From an uncultured Acetatifactor sp. (lineage in GTDB: Bacteria; Bacillota; Clostridia; Lachnospirales; Lachnospiraceae): DNA of 64,000 bases. This document shows, piece after piece, positions 27,824-34,517 of this stretch. Location of the stretch: positions 1 to 64,000 of the forward strand of contig CAJTVB010000017.1 of the NCBI GenBank assembly GCA_910579755.1. The letters run 5' to 3'. Numbering within the stretch: the first letter of the stretch is position 1; every line of letters begins with the position of its first letter. The notes beneath the pieces were generated by a model that saw only the letters and a list, made by a program, of their open reading frames with translations, did not search any database and was not told the DNA's origin. The translations under genes were made by a program, and so were the position numbers.

Positions 27824-28783
27824 ATGGACAGCACACAAATCAATAAACCCTTTATCGAACAGAGAGCGGATCCTTACGTCTGCCGGCATACGGACGGAAG
27901 CTATTATTTTACGGCGTCCGTTCCCGATTATGACAGGATTGTTCTGCGCAGGGCAAACACCCTCAGGGGGCTTCAGGACGCAGAGGAAATTACCGTCTGG
28001 AAGAGGCATAAAAGAGGCAAGATGAGCGAACATATCTGGGCGCCGGAGCTTCATTACCTGGATGGAAGATGGTTCCTGTATTTTGCAGCCGGGCGTAGGA
28101 AGCATATCTGGAAGATCAGGCCGTATGTGCTGGAATGTATGGGCCAGGATCCTCTGCATGACCGGTGGGTGGAGCGGGGAAAGATCAGGAGATCCAACGA
28201 CGACATATATTCCTTTAAAGCCTTTTCCCTGGATGCCACGGTTTTTGAGCACAGGGGCGAGAAATATTTTGTATGGGCGGAGAAGGTCAGCGTGGGAATC
28301 CAGATTTCCAATATCTATATTGCCAGAATGGAATCCCCCGTGAAGCTGGCCACGGCCCAGGTCATGCTCACCACCCCGGATTATGACTGGGAGCGCCAGG
28401 ACATCTGGGTCAACGAGGCGCCGGCGGTGATTAAGAAAAACGGAAGGATCTTTCTGACTTATTCGGCCAGCGCCACCGGTGAGTGCTACTGTATGGGAAT
28501 GCTGAGCATCGGAGAGGATGAAGACCTTCTGGATCCAAGGGCCTGGAAGAAGGAGCGCTATCCGGTGCTGAAAAGCGATGCCTCTCTGGGAATCTACGGT
28601 CCCGGCCACAACAGCTTTACCACTCTGGAGGACGGAACGGATGTGTGCGTTTACCACGGACGGCCCTACGCCAAAATCAACGGGGATCCCCTGTATGATC
28701 CCAACCGGCATGCCAGACTGATGCGTGTGGAGTGGGATGAAAAAGGATATCCGGTATTTGATTATAGAAACATCGTTGAATGA
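27824..28783 (+). CDS. Cytoplasmic GH43 alpha-L-arabinofuranosidase-type enzyme
   Basis: A 319-residue single-domain GH43 protein without signal peptide. The catalytic base is in RADPYV (Asp ~17), the pKa-modulating Asp in SLDATVF and the general acid Glu in WVNEAPAV; HIWAPELHYLDGRWFLYFAAG is a typical family block. It probably removes arabinose from imported oligosaccharides, feeding araA. ATG 27824 follows AAGGAGG. It is the last gene of the arabinan operon, before a bidirectional terminator. Confidence 0.9.
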   Translation: MDSTQINKPFIEQRADPYVCRHTDGSYYFTASVPDYDRIVLRRANTLRGLQDAEEITVWKRHKRGKMSEHIWAPELHYLDGRWFLYFAAGRRKHIWKIRPYVLECMGQDPLHDRWVERGKIRRSNDDIYSFKAFSLDATVFEHRGEKYFVWAEKVSVGIQISNIYIARMESPVKLATAQVMLTTPDYDWERQDIWVNEAPAVIKKNGRIFLTYSASATGECYCMGMLSIGEDEDLLDPRAWKKERYPVLKSDASLGIYGPGHNSFTTLEDGTDVCVYHGRPYAKINGDPLYDPNRHARLMRVEWDEKGYPVFDYRNIVE

Positions 28784-28812
28784 CAATAGAGGTTCGGGAT
28801 ATTATGAAACAG

Positions 28813-28847
28813 AAACATGCGGGAGAATTTATTTTTCCCGCATGTTT
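28813..28847. terminator. Bidirectional terminator between convergent genes
   Basis: A perfect 12-bp stem, AAACATGCGGGA (28813-28824) with TCCCGCATGTTT (28836-28847), has A/T tracts on both sides. It separates the GH43 gene from rsiV. Confidence 0.85.
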
Positions 28848-28864
28848 TGTCGAAGAAGATGTGT

Positions 28865-29734
28865 TCAGTTTTCCGGCATCTGTATCACGAATTCCAAATT
28901 TCCGGCGGCTCCAGCGGCAATGCTGTATTTGGGGAAACAAACCACAACTGTGTTGTCTCCGCGAATATAGAAGGCGGTGGATTCGTCTACGGTAGTAAAT
29001 CCTCCCTGGTCAGGAGAGAAAAAGAAGGTAAAACCATCGGCATCCACACTTTCGCTGATTTGTTTTTGAATGGCGGTATTGCAGATCGTGATCCAATCAT
29101 CTCCCAGCAAATCCTGCAGCGTCAGCTCACGGTCCTTTGTAAAATCCAGATTGTAATAATAACGTTCTTCATAGGAGGAAACCCAGCCTTCGGAAAGGGA
29201 TACCATGAAAGAAACCTGATTTTCGGTCTGGCTTTTAATTTCATAGTCGATGATGACCTCCATTTCGCGGTCTGCCCACTCATCCTCCGTGCCGCCGGTG
29301 GCGAAAAAGGCATTTTTATAGTCGTCCCAGTCCTGCTTTGCCTTGGCAAGGTGCCGGTCAAGCTTTTCCTGAATGGCTGTATTGATTTTTTCTGCCAGAG
29401 AATTGGACGCATCCACCATGGGGGCGGATATGCTGTAGTTAATACCGTCCTCAGATTTGCTGTAGTCGACGAAGGTCAGTATCTGGAACAGTCCGCCCAG
29501 GACCGGCACTCTGGCGGCGTTGGCTATGGCAAGAGACAGGTTCAGTCCTGTCAGCATCAGAGCGAAACAGGCGGCAGCAGCAATGAAGCGGCGGATCCTT
29601 TGATTACGCCTTTTGCGATAACCGGTCTTTCCTTCCCGGATGCCTGCCTGGATGCGTTTTGGCAGTTCGGAGGGGATTGGGGTGTTATTATAAGCTTCTT
29701 TGGCTTGCTTGAATTCGTTGGTAAAATCGTTCAT
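28865..29734 (-). CDS. rsiV: RsiV-type anti-sigma factor (DUF3298)
   Basis: A 289-residue protein: cytoplasmic N-terminal tail (~1-50) that would bind the sigma factor, one membrane helix (~52-72; FIAAAACFALMLTGLNLSLAI), then an extracellular DUF4163/DUF3298 region (YYNLDFTKDRELTLQDLLGDDW). In Bacillus, RsiV senses lysozyme and frees SigV on proteolysis. Its ATG overlaps the TGA of the upstream remnant sigma gene. The natural sigma partner is deleted, so RsiV is either idle or acts on another ECF sigma factor. Confidence 0.85.
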   Translation of the reverse strand: MNDFTNEFKQAKEAYNNTPIPSELPKRIQAGIREGKTGYRKRRNQRIRRFIAAAACFALMLTGLNLSLAIANAARVPVLGGLFQILTFVDYSKSEDGINYSISAPMVDASNSLAEKINTAIQEKLDRHLAKAKQDWDDYKNAFFATGGTEDEWADREMEVIIDYEIKSQTENQVSFMVSLSEGWVSSYEERYYYNLDFTKDRELTLQDLLGDDWITICNTAIQKQISESVDADGFTFFFSPDQGGFTTVDESTAFYIRGDNTVVVCFPKYSIAAGAAGNLEFVIQMPEN

Positions 29735-29883
29735 AGAATTTCTGCTCCTTCCATTGCAATGCGCAGCTTTTTCAAGCCGGCGTCCAAAGACTCATCAGGA
29801 TTTTTTAAGACACTGTAAGCCAGTCGGTAAAATCCTGCCTGATTTTCAATGAGGTATTGTGTCAGAGCTTCTTCCTTTGTCAC
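29731..29883 (-). pseudogene. SigV-type ECF sigma factor reduced by internal in-frame deletion
   Basis: The 50-codon frame starts at GTG 29883 after AAAGGAAG. It begins TKEEALTQYLIENQAGFYRL, the start of a SigV-type region 2, and runs after ...NPDESLDA directly into LKKLRIAMEGAEIL, which matches the extreme C-terminus of such sigma factors. About 110 central codons (regions 2.2-4) appear missing, in frame, leaving the ribosome site and the TGA/ATG coupling to rsiV intact. Recognition of both ends is from memory of Lachnospiraceae SigV sequences. As a sigma factor it must be non-functional. Confidence 0.75.
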
Positions 29884-29970
29884 ATCGATCTTCCTTTCTG
29901 CCTGGTTTTAAACTGGGATAAAGATTCGACGCCGTTCTGCCGGCCGGTGAAGAACGCCGTCTGTATATTA

Positions 29971-29995
29971 GACGGAAAACCGGTCGAAAAAGTTT
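29971..29995 (-). promoter_or_regulatory. ECF-type autoregulatory promoter of the sigV remnant/rsiV
   Basis: Read on the minus strand, AAACTTTTT (29987-29995) and CGTC (29971-29974) are 12 bases apart, followed by TAATATA. This resembles the AAC...CGTC pattern of ECF sigma promoters. It lies ~85 bases upstream of the remnant. Confidence 0.55.
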
Positions 29996-30038
29996 AAAGG
30001 CAAAAAAATTATAATATAAACCTGAATTAATTGAAAAG

Positions 30039-30299
30039 ATGCCGGAAGCGGGCCTTTACCAGATACTGATAGCTTATTACCCGATGGAAGGGAAAGGCGG
30101 GAACATTGAGTGCAGGATACTGATCAACGGAGAGCTTCCGTTTTCCGGCGCCGGCACGGTGACCTTTTATCGGAACTGGATCGTGGAACGGGAGGTGAAT
30201 CAGACCGGGCAGCCGCAGGAGGTACGGGTGGAGGCAGAGGAGATCTGCTTCCATGACAGGATACCGCCCTTTTTTTTACAAAAATCGAAAAAGATTTGA
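30039..30299 (+). pseudogene. Orphan fragment of a solute-binding protein N-terminal module
   Basis: An 86-codon frame without ribosome site, signal peptide or complete domain. Its PEAGLYQILIAYYP...ILINGELPFSGAG...W resembles PETACYWVGFDYL...LKVDGEFPFYESR...W in the first module of the large binding protein at 9.3 kb, but is not identical, so it derives from a paralogue. The rest of that gene is absent. A genomic rearrangement in this gap may also have removed the centre of the sigma gene. Confidence 0.6.
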
Positions 30300-30383
30300 A
30301 TAAATTGGAAAGTTGTTACAATGTATAGTTGAAGGGCAAAAGAGGTGCTGCCTTTATAAGACGTCTTAGAGGAAGAAAACCGA

Positions 30384-30911
30384 ATGACAAAACATGAGCT
30401 TGAGCTGTGTATAGACAAATACGGTAAGGATATCTACTCATTTTGTAAGCATCTTACAAACAATCCGCTGGAGGCTGACGATTTATACCAAGATACTTTT
30501 CTGAGGGCTGTGGTACTAAAGGAAAAGATAGAATACGGCAATAATCCGAAAAGCTATTTTCTTTCCATTGCGCTGCGCATATGGAGGAATAAAAAGAGAA
30601 AATTTGCATGGAGGAAACGAATTGCGGATGTACAGCCTATAGTGGATGAGCGGGATGCAGAATTAGGAGAAGCTTTAGAGCTGTCTTTGGAGGAAAGGAT
30701 TACCAGTAAGGAGAAGGATATGCTCGTGCGGATGGCGGTGAGCAGGCTGCCGGAAAAATTAAAGATTACAGTGCTCCTTTTCTACATGGAAGACCTGTCA
30801 ACAGCACAGATTTCTGAGGTCATGAAAATACCTGTAGGAACTGTACTCAGCAGATTACATCAGGCTCGAAAAATTCTAAAAAAAGATTTGGAGGATGTTT
30901 TAAGTGAATGA
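30384..30911 (+). CDS. ECF RNA polymerase sigma factor
   Basis: A 175-residue ECF sigma factor with region 2 at ~20-85 (DIYSFCKHLTNNPLEADDLYQDTFLRA) and region 4 at ~120-170 (AVSRLPEKLKITVLLFYMEDLSTAQISEVMKIPVGTVLSRLHQARKIL). ATG 30384 follows AGGAAGA. The next gene begins inside its 3' end, the usual arrangement of a sigma/anti-sigma pair. Confidence 0.9.
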   Translation: MTKHELELCIDKYGKDIYSFCKHLTNNPLEADDLYQDTFLRAVVLKEKIEYGNNPKSYFLSIALRIWRNKKRKFAWRKRIADVQPIVDERDAELGEALELSLEERITSKEKDMLVRMAVSRLPEKLKITVLLFYMEDLSTAQISEVMKIPVGTVLSRLHQARKILKKDLEDVLSE

Positions 30912-32133
30912 TAAACTTGATAATGCGTTAAGACATGCCCTTACTCCAGGTGATGAAGCGGATATAAGGCTGAATCAGAAAATATTAAATCAGGCAGAGG
31001 AGAAGAGAAAAATGGCAGAAAGAAAGAATTGGAGATTAACGGCAGCAATTGCTGCGGGATTGGTGCTGTGCATAAGCTCCGTAACCGTATATGCAGCATG
31101 GAAGTATTTGCCGGCCTCGGATGTTGCCGCCAATGTACAGGGCAGGAATCTGGCGGAGGCGTTCGCTGGTGAGCAGGCGTTTGTCATTAACGAGGTCCAG
31201 AGCTATGGAGACTATCGTGTTACCTTGCTGAGCATTATTTCCGGCAGGATGCTGTCGGAATATCCACACTATCATAATGGTGAAATAGCTGCAGACAGGA
31301 CATATGTGGTCATTGCCATTGAAAACGGAAATGGTGTACCCATGCCGGATACTTCAGACGAGAGCTATGGAAATCTGGAATTTTTTGCTTCTCCCCTCAT
31401 TGGAGATTTTAATCCGGCGTTCTATAACATAGCGGGCATGTCCGGTAATTATACGGATATGACGGAGGAAGGAATATTGTACAGGCTTTTGGAATGCAGT
31501 AATGTGGAGATTTTTGCGGATCATGATTTATATCTTTGTGTTTCAGAGGGAATGTTCTATGATTCTGAGGCTTATTGCTACGATGAGCTGACAGGAAAAA
31601 TAAGCAGAAATGAGAATTATGAAGGGATGAATGCCCTGTTTGAGCTGCCGATGGATATTGCAAAGGCTGATCCACAAAAAGCCGCAGAATATATGGCAGA
31701 GCTGGGATTCGAATCCGATATTCTGCGGGAAAAGCTGGATGCAGAATTAGGAGAAGCTTTTGAAGTGAAGGTGACGGAAGAAAATAAAATGGGAGCGGAG
31801 GCTGCGGAGTACGCCCTGCAGTTTGTGGGTAATCCATATGTATGGGGAGAAGACAGCCTGACAGAGGGAACGGACAGCAGCGGCTTTACAAAGAGTGTAT
31901 ATGCGCATTTTGATATCAGTCTTCCGCACAGCTCCAGCGGACAGCGTACGTCAGGGATGAAAGTAGAGACTATAGAAAATGCAGAGCCCGGAGATTTAGT
32001 CTTTTATGAAACACCTGCCCATGTGGCAATTTATATCGGAGACGGGCTGATTGTCCATGCAATGCCCGAAATGGGAATTTGTATTTCGGAAGCTGATTTT
32101 GATGAAATTGCGGAGATCAGGCGGGTAGTGTAA
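30904..32133 (+). CDS. Anti-sigma-like membrane protein with inactive NlpC/P60 domain
   Basis: A 409-residue protein beginning at GTG 30904, with GGAGG 9 bases upstream and an 8-base overlap with the sigma gene. A cytoplasmic N-terminus (~1-43) and one membrane helix (~45-65) precede an extracellular middle domain (~85-290) and a C-terminal NlpC/P60 fold (~297-409; AAEYALQFVGNPYVWG, EPGDLVFYE, AHVAIYIGDGLIVHA). In active enzymes the motif is TDCSGF; here it is TDSSGF (residues 323-328), so the catalytic Cys is Ser325, while His373 and His385 remain. This suggests a peptidoglycan-fragment sensor that restrains the sigma factor rather than a hydrolase. The role is inferred. Confidence 0.8.
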   Translation: MNDKLDNALRHALTPGDEADIRLNQKILNQAEEKRKMAERKNWRLTAAIAAGLVLCISSVTVYAAWKYLPASDVAANVQGRNLAEAFAGEQAFVINEVQSYGDYRVTLLSIISGRMLSEYPHYHNGEIAADRTYVVIAIENGNGVPMPDTSDESYGNLEFFASPLIGDFNPAFYNIAGMSGNYTDMTEEGILYRLLECSNVEIFADHDLYLCVSEGMFYDSEAYCYDELTGKISRNENYEGMNALFELPMDIAKADPQKAAEYMAELGFESDILREKLDAELGEAFEVKVTEENKMGAEAAEYALQFVGNPYVWGEDSLTEGTDSSGFTKSVYAHFDISLPHSSSGQRTSGMKVETIENAEPGDLVFYETPAHVAIYIGDGLIVHAMPEMGICISEADFDEIAEIRRVV

Positions 32134-32169
32134 AGGGTGAATCAAGCCATAATGATACCAATGCTGTAA

Positions 32170-32206
32170 TTGAGGCGTCCCCGGCGGGGCGCCTCACAAT
32201 CTGTTC
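32170..32206. terminator. G+C-rich hairpin after the sigma/anti-sigma operon
   Basis: GAGGCG and CCCC pair with GGGG and CGCCTC around GGC, with one bulged T. No clear T-run follows, so efficiency is uncertain. Confidence 0.5.
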
Positions 32207-32290
32207 ACTTCTCCAGAATTATTTGATCTCAACATCATATTTTGTCTAATTTCACCAAATCTGAGCACCGGCTTTTGTTGATTACAGAAA

Positions 32291-32319
32291 TTGACATATA
32301 AAAGATTTTTCATTATAAT
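32291..32319 (+). promoter_or_regulatory. Consensus SigA promoter of the starch-binding lipoprotein gene
   Basis: TTGACA (32291-32296), a 17-base spacer and TATAAT (32314-32319) match consensus perfectly. Such a strong promoter implies repression by the operators just downstream. Confidence 0.85.
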
Positions 32320-32386
32320 TTGCTTAACTGGTTAAGCAATAGCGGAAGCCTATATTTTTTACCTGTTTGCTTAACTGGTTAAGCTA
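32320..32386. promoter_or_regulatory. Twin LacI-type operators
   Basis: TTGCTTAACTGGTTAAGCAA at 32320-32339 is a near-perfect 20-bp dyad starting at the base after the -10 box. A second copy with two changes at one end lies at 32367-32386, 47 bases centre to centre. They overlap the transcription start and leader, suited to repression by the adjacent LacI protein. Binding by that protein is inferred. Confidence 0.8.
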
Positions 32387-32417
32387 CAACATTTCAGCAA
32401 GGAAAGGGAGGTTCAGG

Positions 32418-33602
32418 ATGAAGAAAAAGGTGTTGAGTTTGGTGTTGGCGGCGGCAATGGTCTTTACAATGGCGGCCTGCGGAAATGAGGGGACAGGAGA
32501 AAGCGGCAGTCAGGGAACGGAGGGAAGCAGCCAGGGCACGGAGCAGAGCGGCAGCGACGGTCAGGATCAGGAGAATCCCCAGACTGCGTCTCACAAGGTG
32601 ACCTTTTATGACGCGGATGGAACTACGGTTTTATCCGAGGAGGAGGTGGCGGACGGCGCTTCGCCCACAGAGTATACGCCCGAAAAGGATGGCCAGGTAT
32701 TTATGGGCTGGTTTGCAACTCCGTCCATGGCTCATGAATTTGATTTTTCCCAGCCTGTCACAGAGGACACCTCAGTATTTGCAGGATTCATGGAAAATAA
32801 GGAGGATACCAGAACCTTTGCCATTCTGGGCAGCGGTAAGAGCCCGCTTTTGGCCGTATCCAGCTGGGGCAAGGTAATCAATGAGGAGCATTATATGACC
32901 AAAGCGGACGGTGAGAATGTTTATACCATTACCATTGACCTCTGCGAGGGAGACGAATTCCAGTTTGCCATCGACACGGCATGGAGCAACCAGCGGGGCG
33001 GCGGTTATCTGGAGACCACGGACGCGGACGGGGAAACCTATTTCAGCGTTTCAGGCGGGCTGTCGGACAGTACAAAGAAAGCAAATATCAAGTGCCTGAA
33101 GGATGGAAATTATACTTTTACACTGACTACCTACCCGGGCGCCGACGTATATGATACCGCAAACAGTTATTACACTGAGGAGACCAAAGAAAATCACAAC
33201 TCCAATCCCTATGACAGAATCACGTTTACCTATAACGGAGAGATTCAGGGCGAGATGAGTCAGCTGACTACCACATATTACATCAAGGGAGCGACTGTGA
33301 CAGAATGGCAGGATAAATACGATGATCAGTATAAGTTTACTGAGGAAAACGGAATCCACACTCTGGTAATCGACCTGGAAGAGGGAGACGAGTTCCTGAT
33401 GACGACTCTGGTAACTGCGGAAGACGGCACTTCCTCTGTGGGAAATGAGTATGTCCGCTACAGCAATATCACAGATGAAGCCTCTCTTACCTTTGTAGAT
33501 GGCACGGAGAGTTATAATATTGTGGCAAAGGCGGCGGGAACCTACACGTTTACCTATGATCCGGCATCGACCCAGCTGACAGTGGGATTTGAAGGAAAGT
33601 AA
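32418..33602 (+). CDS. Lipoprotein with InlB-type repeat and starch-binding-like modules
   Basis: A 394-residue surface lipoprotein (lipobox AAC, Cys ~22) with a Gly/Ser/Gln linker (~25-60), one Listeria-Bacteroides (Flg_new) repeat (~62-130; VTFYDADGTTVL...GWFATPSMAHEFDF) and two beta modules (~135-245 and ~250-394) that resemble modules of starch-capture proteins. ATG 32418 follows AAAGGGAGG. The amylase and maltodextrin importer nearby suggest that it binds starch or maltodextrin at the surface. No catalytic signature is present. Confidence 0.75.
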   Translation: MKKKVLSLVLAAAMVFTMAACGNEGTGESGSQGTEGSSQGTEQSGSDGQDQENPQTASHKVTFYDADGTTVLSEEEVADGASPTEYTPEKDGQVFMGWFATPSMAHEFDFSQPVTEDTSVFAGFMENKEDTRTFAILGSGKSPLLAVSSWGKVINEEHYMTKADGENVYTITIDLCEGDEFQFAIDTAWSNQRGGGYLETTDADGETYFSVSGGLSDSTKKANIKCLKDGNYTFTLTTYPGADVYDTANSYYTEETKENHNSNPYDRITFTYNGEIQGEMSQLTTTYYIKGATVTEWQDKYDDQYKFTEENGIHTLVIDLEEGDEFLMTTLVTAEDGTSSVGNEYVRYSNITDEASLTFVDGTESYNIVAKAAGTYTFTYDPASTQLTVGFEGK

Positions 33603-33608
33603 GAAAAT

Positions 33609-33639
33609 ACATGGGGTATCCTCAAGGGATACCCCATGT
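33609..33639. terminator. Hairpin between convergent lipoprotein and lacI genes
   Basis: A perfect 13-bp stem: ACATGGGGTATCC (33609-33621) with GGATACCCCATGT (33627-33639). It lies 3 bases from the lacI stop. Confidence 0.75.
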
Positions 33640-33642
33640 GCG

Positions 33643-34446
33643 TCAGACAAACAGATTGTGTTCACAGTCGGGGACACGGTTGGCAGCCAATTCAAAACAG
33701 GCAAATACCTGCTCCATTTTTTCCCGCAGTCTGTGGGCCGGGCAGAAGCCGTCCGGGCCTGCCAGGGAGGCCAGGGACTGTTGATTGTACAGAATATTCC
33801 CCGAAAAGGCCGCGGCCTGTGCTGCAGAGCCTGAGCCATTTTCCGGCACGAATATCACGGAAGAGAAGGTACTTTGGATCAGCCTGCGAAGGTCTGTGTT
33901 ATTGGGAGTAAGACAGAGATAACGGTAGTTTTCACTGCCGAACCGTTCATCCGCTTTTGCTTTCAGGCCCGCATAGTCCGTGCACACCTGAAAAAAGATC
34001 TGCAGGGGTGTCAGGCTGTCAATGGCAATCAGAGGAATCAGGTTGTTATCTCCCACGTCGTTAAAGAAATCAGTGTCAGTGTCGTAGCAGAGAATAGCGT
34101 CCGCATAGTCGATCCTGGCGATGTTCTCCTCGCTCTGCAGCAGGAGATGATAGCCATGGGACTGGAGGACTGAGGCCAGGACGTCCGCCACGGCCAGCTG
34201 CTCGGAGCGTTTATAGAGAGATTCCTCCCGGCGCAGGAAAAGCGCGATGTTATAGGTTTTGCTGGTGGCGAGAGATTTTGCGGAGGCGTTTGGCCTGTAG
34301 TCAAGCAGATTGACAATCTGCCATACCTTTTTTTTGGTCTCATCGCTGATGCGCTGGTCATCCCGATGATTGATCACATAGGATACGGTGGCTACGGAGA
34401 CGCCCGCCTGCCTGGCAATGTCTCGAATGGTGTATTTTTTGCTCAT
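33643..34446 (-). CDS. LacI-family regulator of the starch locus (short effector domain)
   Basis: A 267-residue protein with a clear LacI DNA-binding region (TIRDIARQAGVSVATVSYVINH and hinge YRPNASAKSLAT). The effector domain is ~205 residues instead of the usual ~270, with the N-terminal subdomain recognisable but later strands condensed. It lies between the twin operators and the amylase operon and probably represses both. There is no Shine-Dalgarno; the promoter spacing implies a leaderless mRNA. Confidence 0.85.
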   Translation of the reverse strand: MSKKYTIRDIARQAGVSVATVSYVINHRDDQRISDETKKKVWQIVNLLDYRPNASAKSLATSKTYNIALFLRREESLYKRSEQLAVADVLASVLQSHGYHLLLQSEENIARIDYADAILCYDTDTDFFNDVGDNNLIPLIAIDSLTPLQIFFQVCTDYAGLKAKADERFGSENYRYLCLTPNNTDLRRLIQSTFSSVIFVPENGSGSAAQAAAFSGNILYNQQSLASLAGPDGFCPAHRLREKMEQVFACFELAANRVPDCEHNLFV

Positions 34447-34452
34447 AGCTTA

Positions 34453-34481
34453 TTTATATACTGCGTGTCCGATTTTGTCAA
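34453..34481 (-). promoter_or_regulatory. SigA promoter of lacI placed for leaderless transcription
   Basis: On the minus strand TTGACA, a 17-base spacer and TATAAA are followed by only six bases (TAAGCT) before the ATG at 34446. Transcription would begin at or next to the start codon. Confidence 0.65.
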
Positions 34482-34517
34482 TGAGGCTCGCAAAAAAAGG
34501 AAGGGGTAGGAGGCAGC

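Noticed and set aside
28817..29818. 333-codon open frame on the plus strand
   Set aside because: Antisense to rsiV and its sigma remnant and crosses the bidirectional terminator; rsiV is clearly the real gene.
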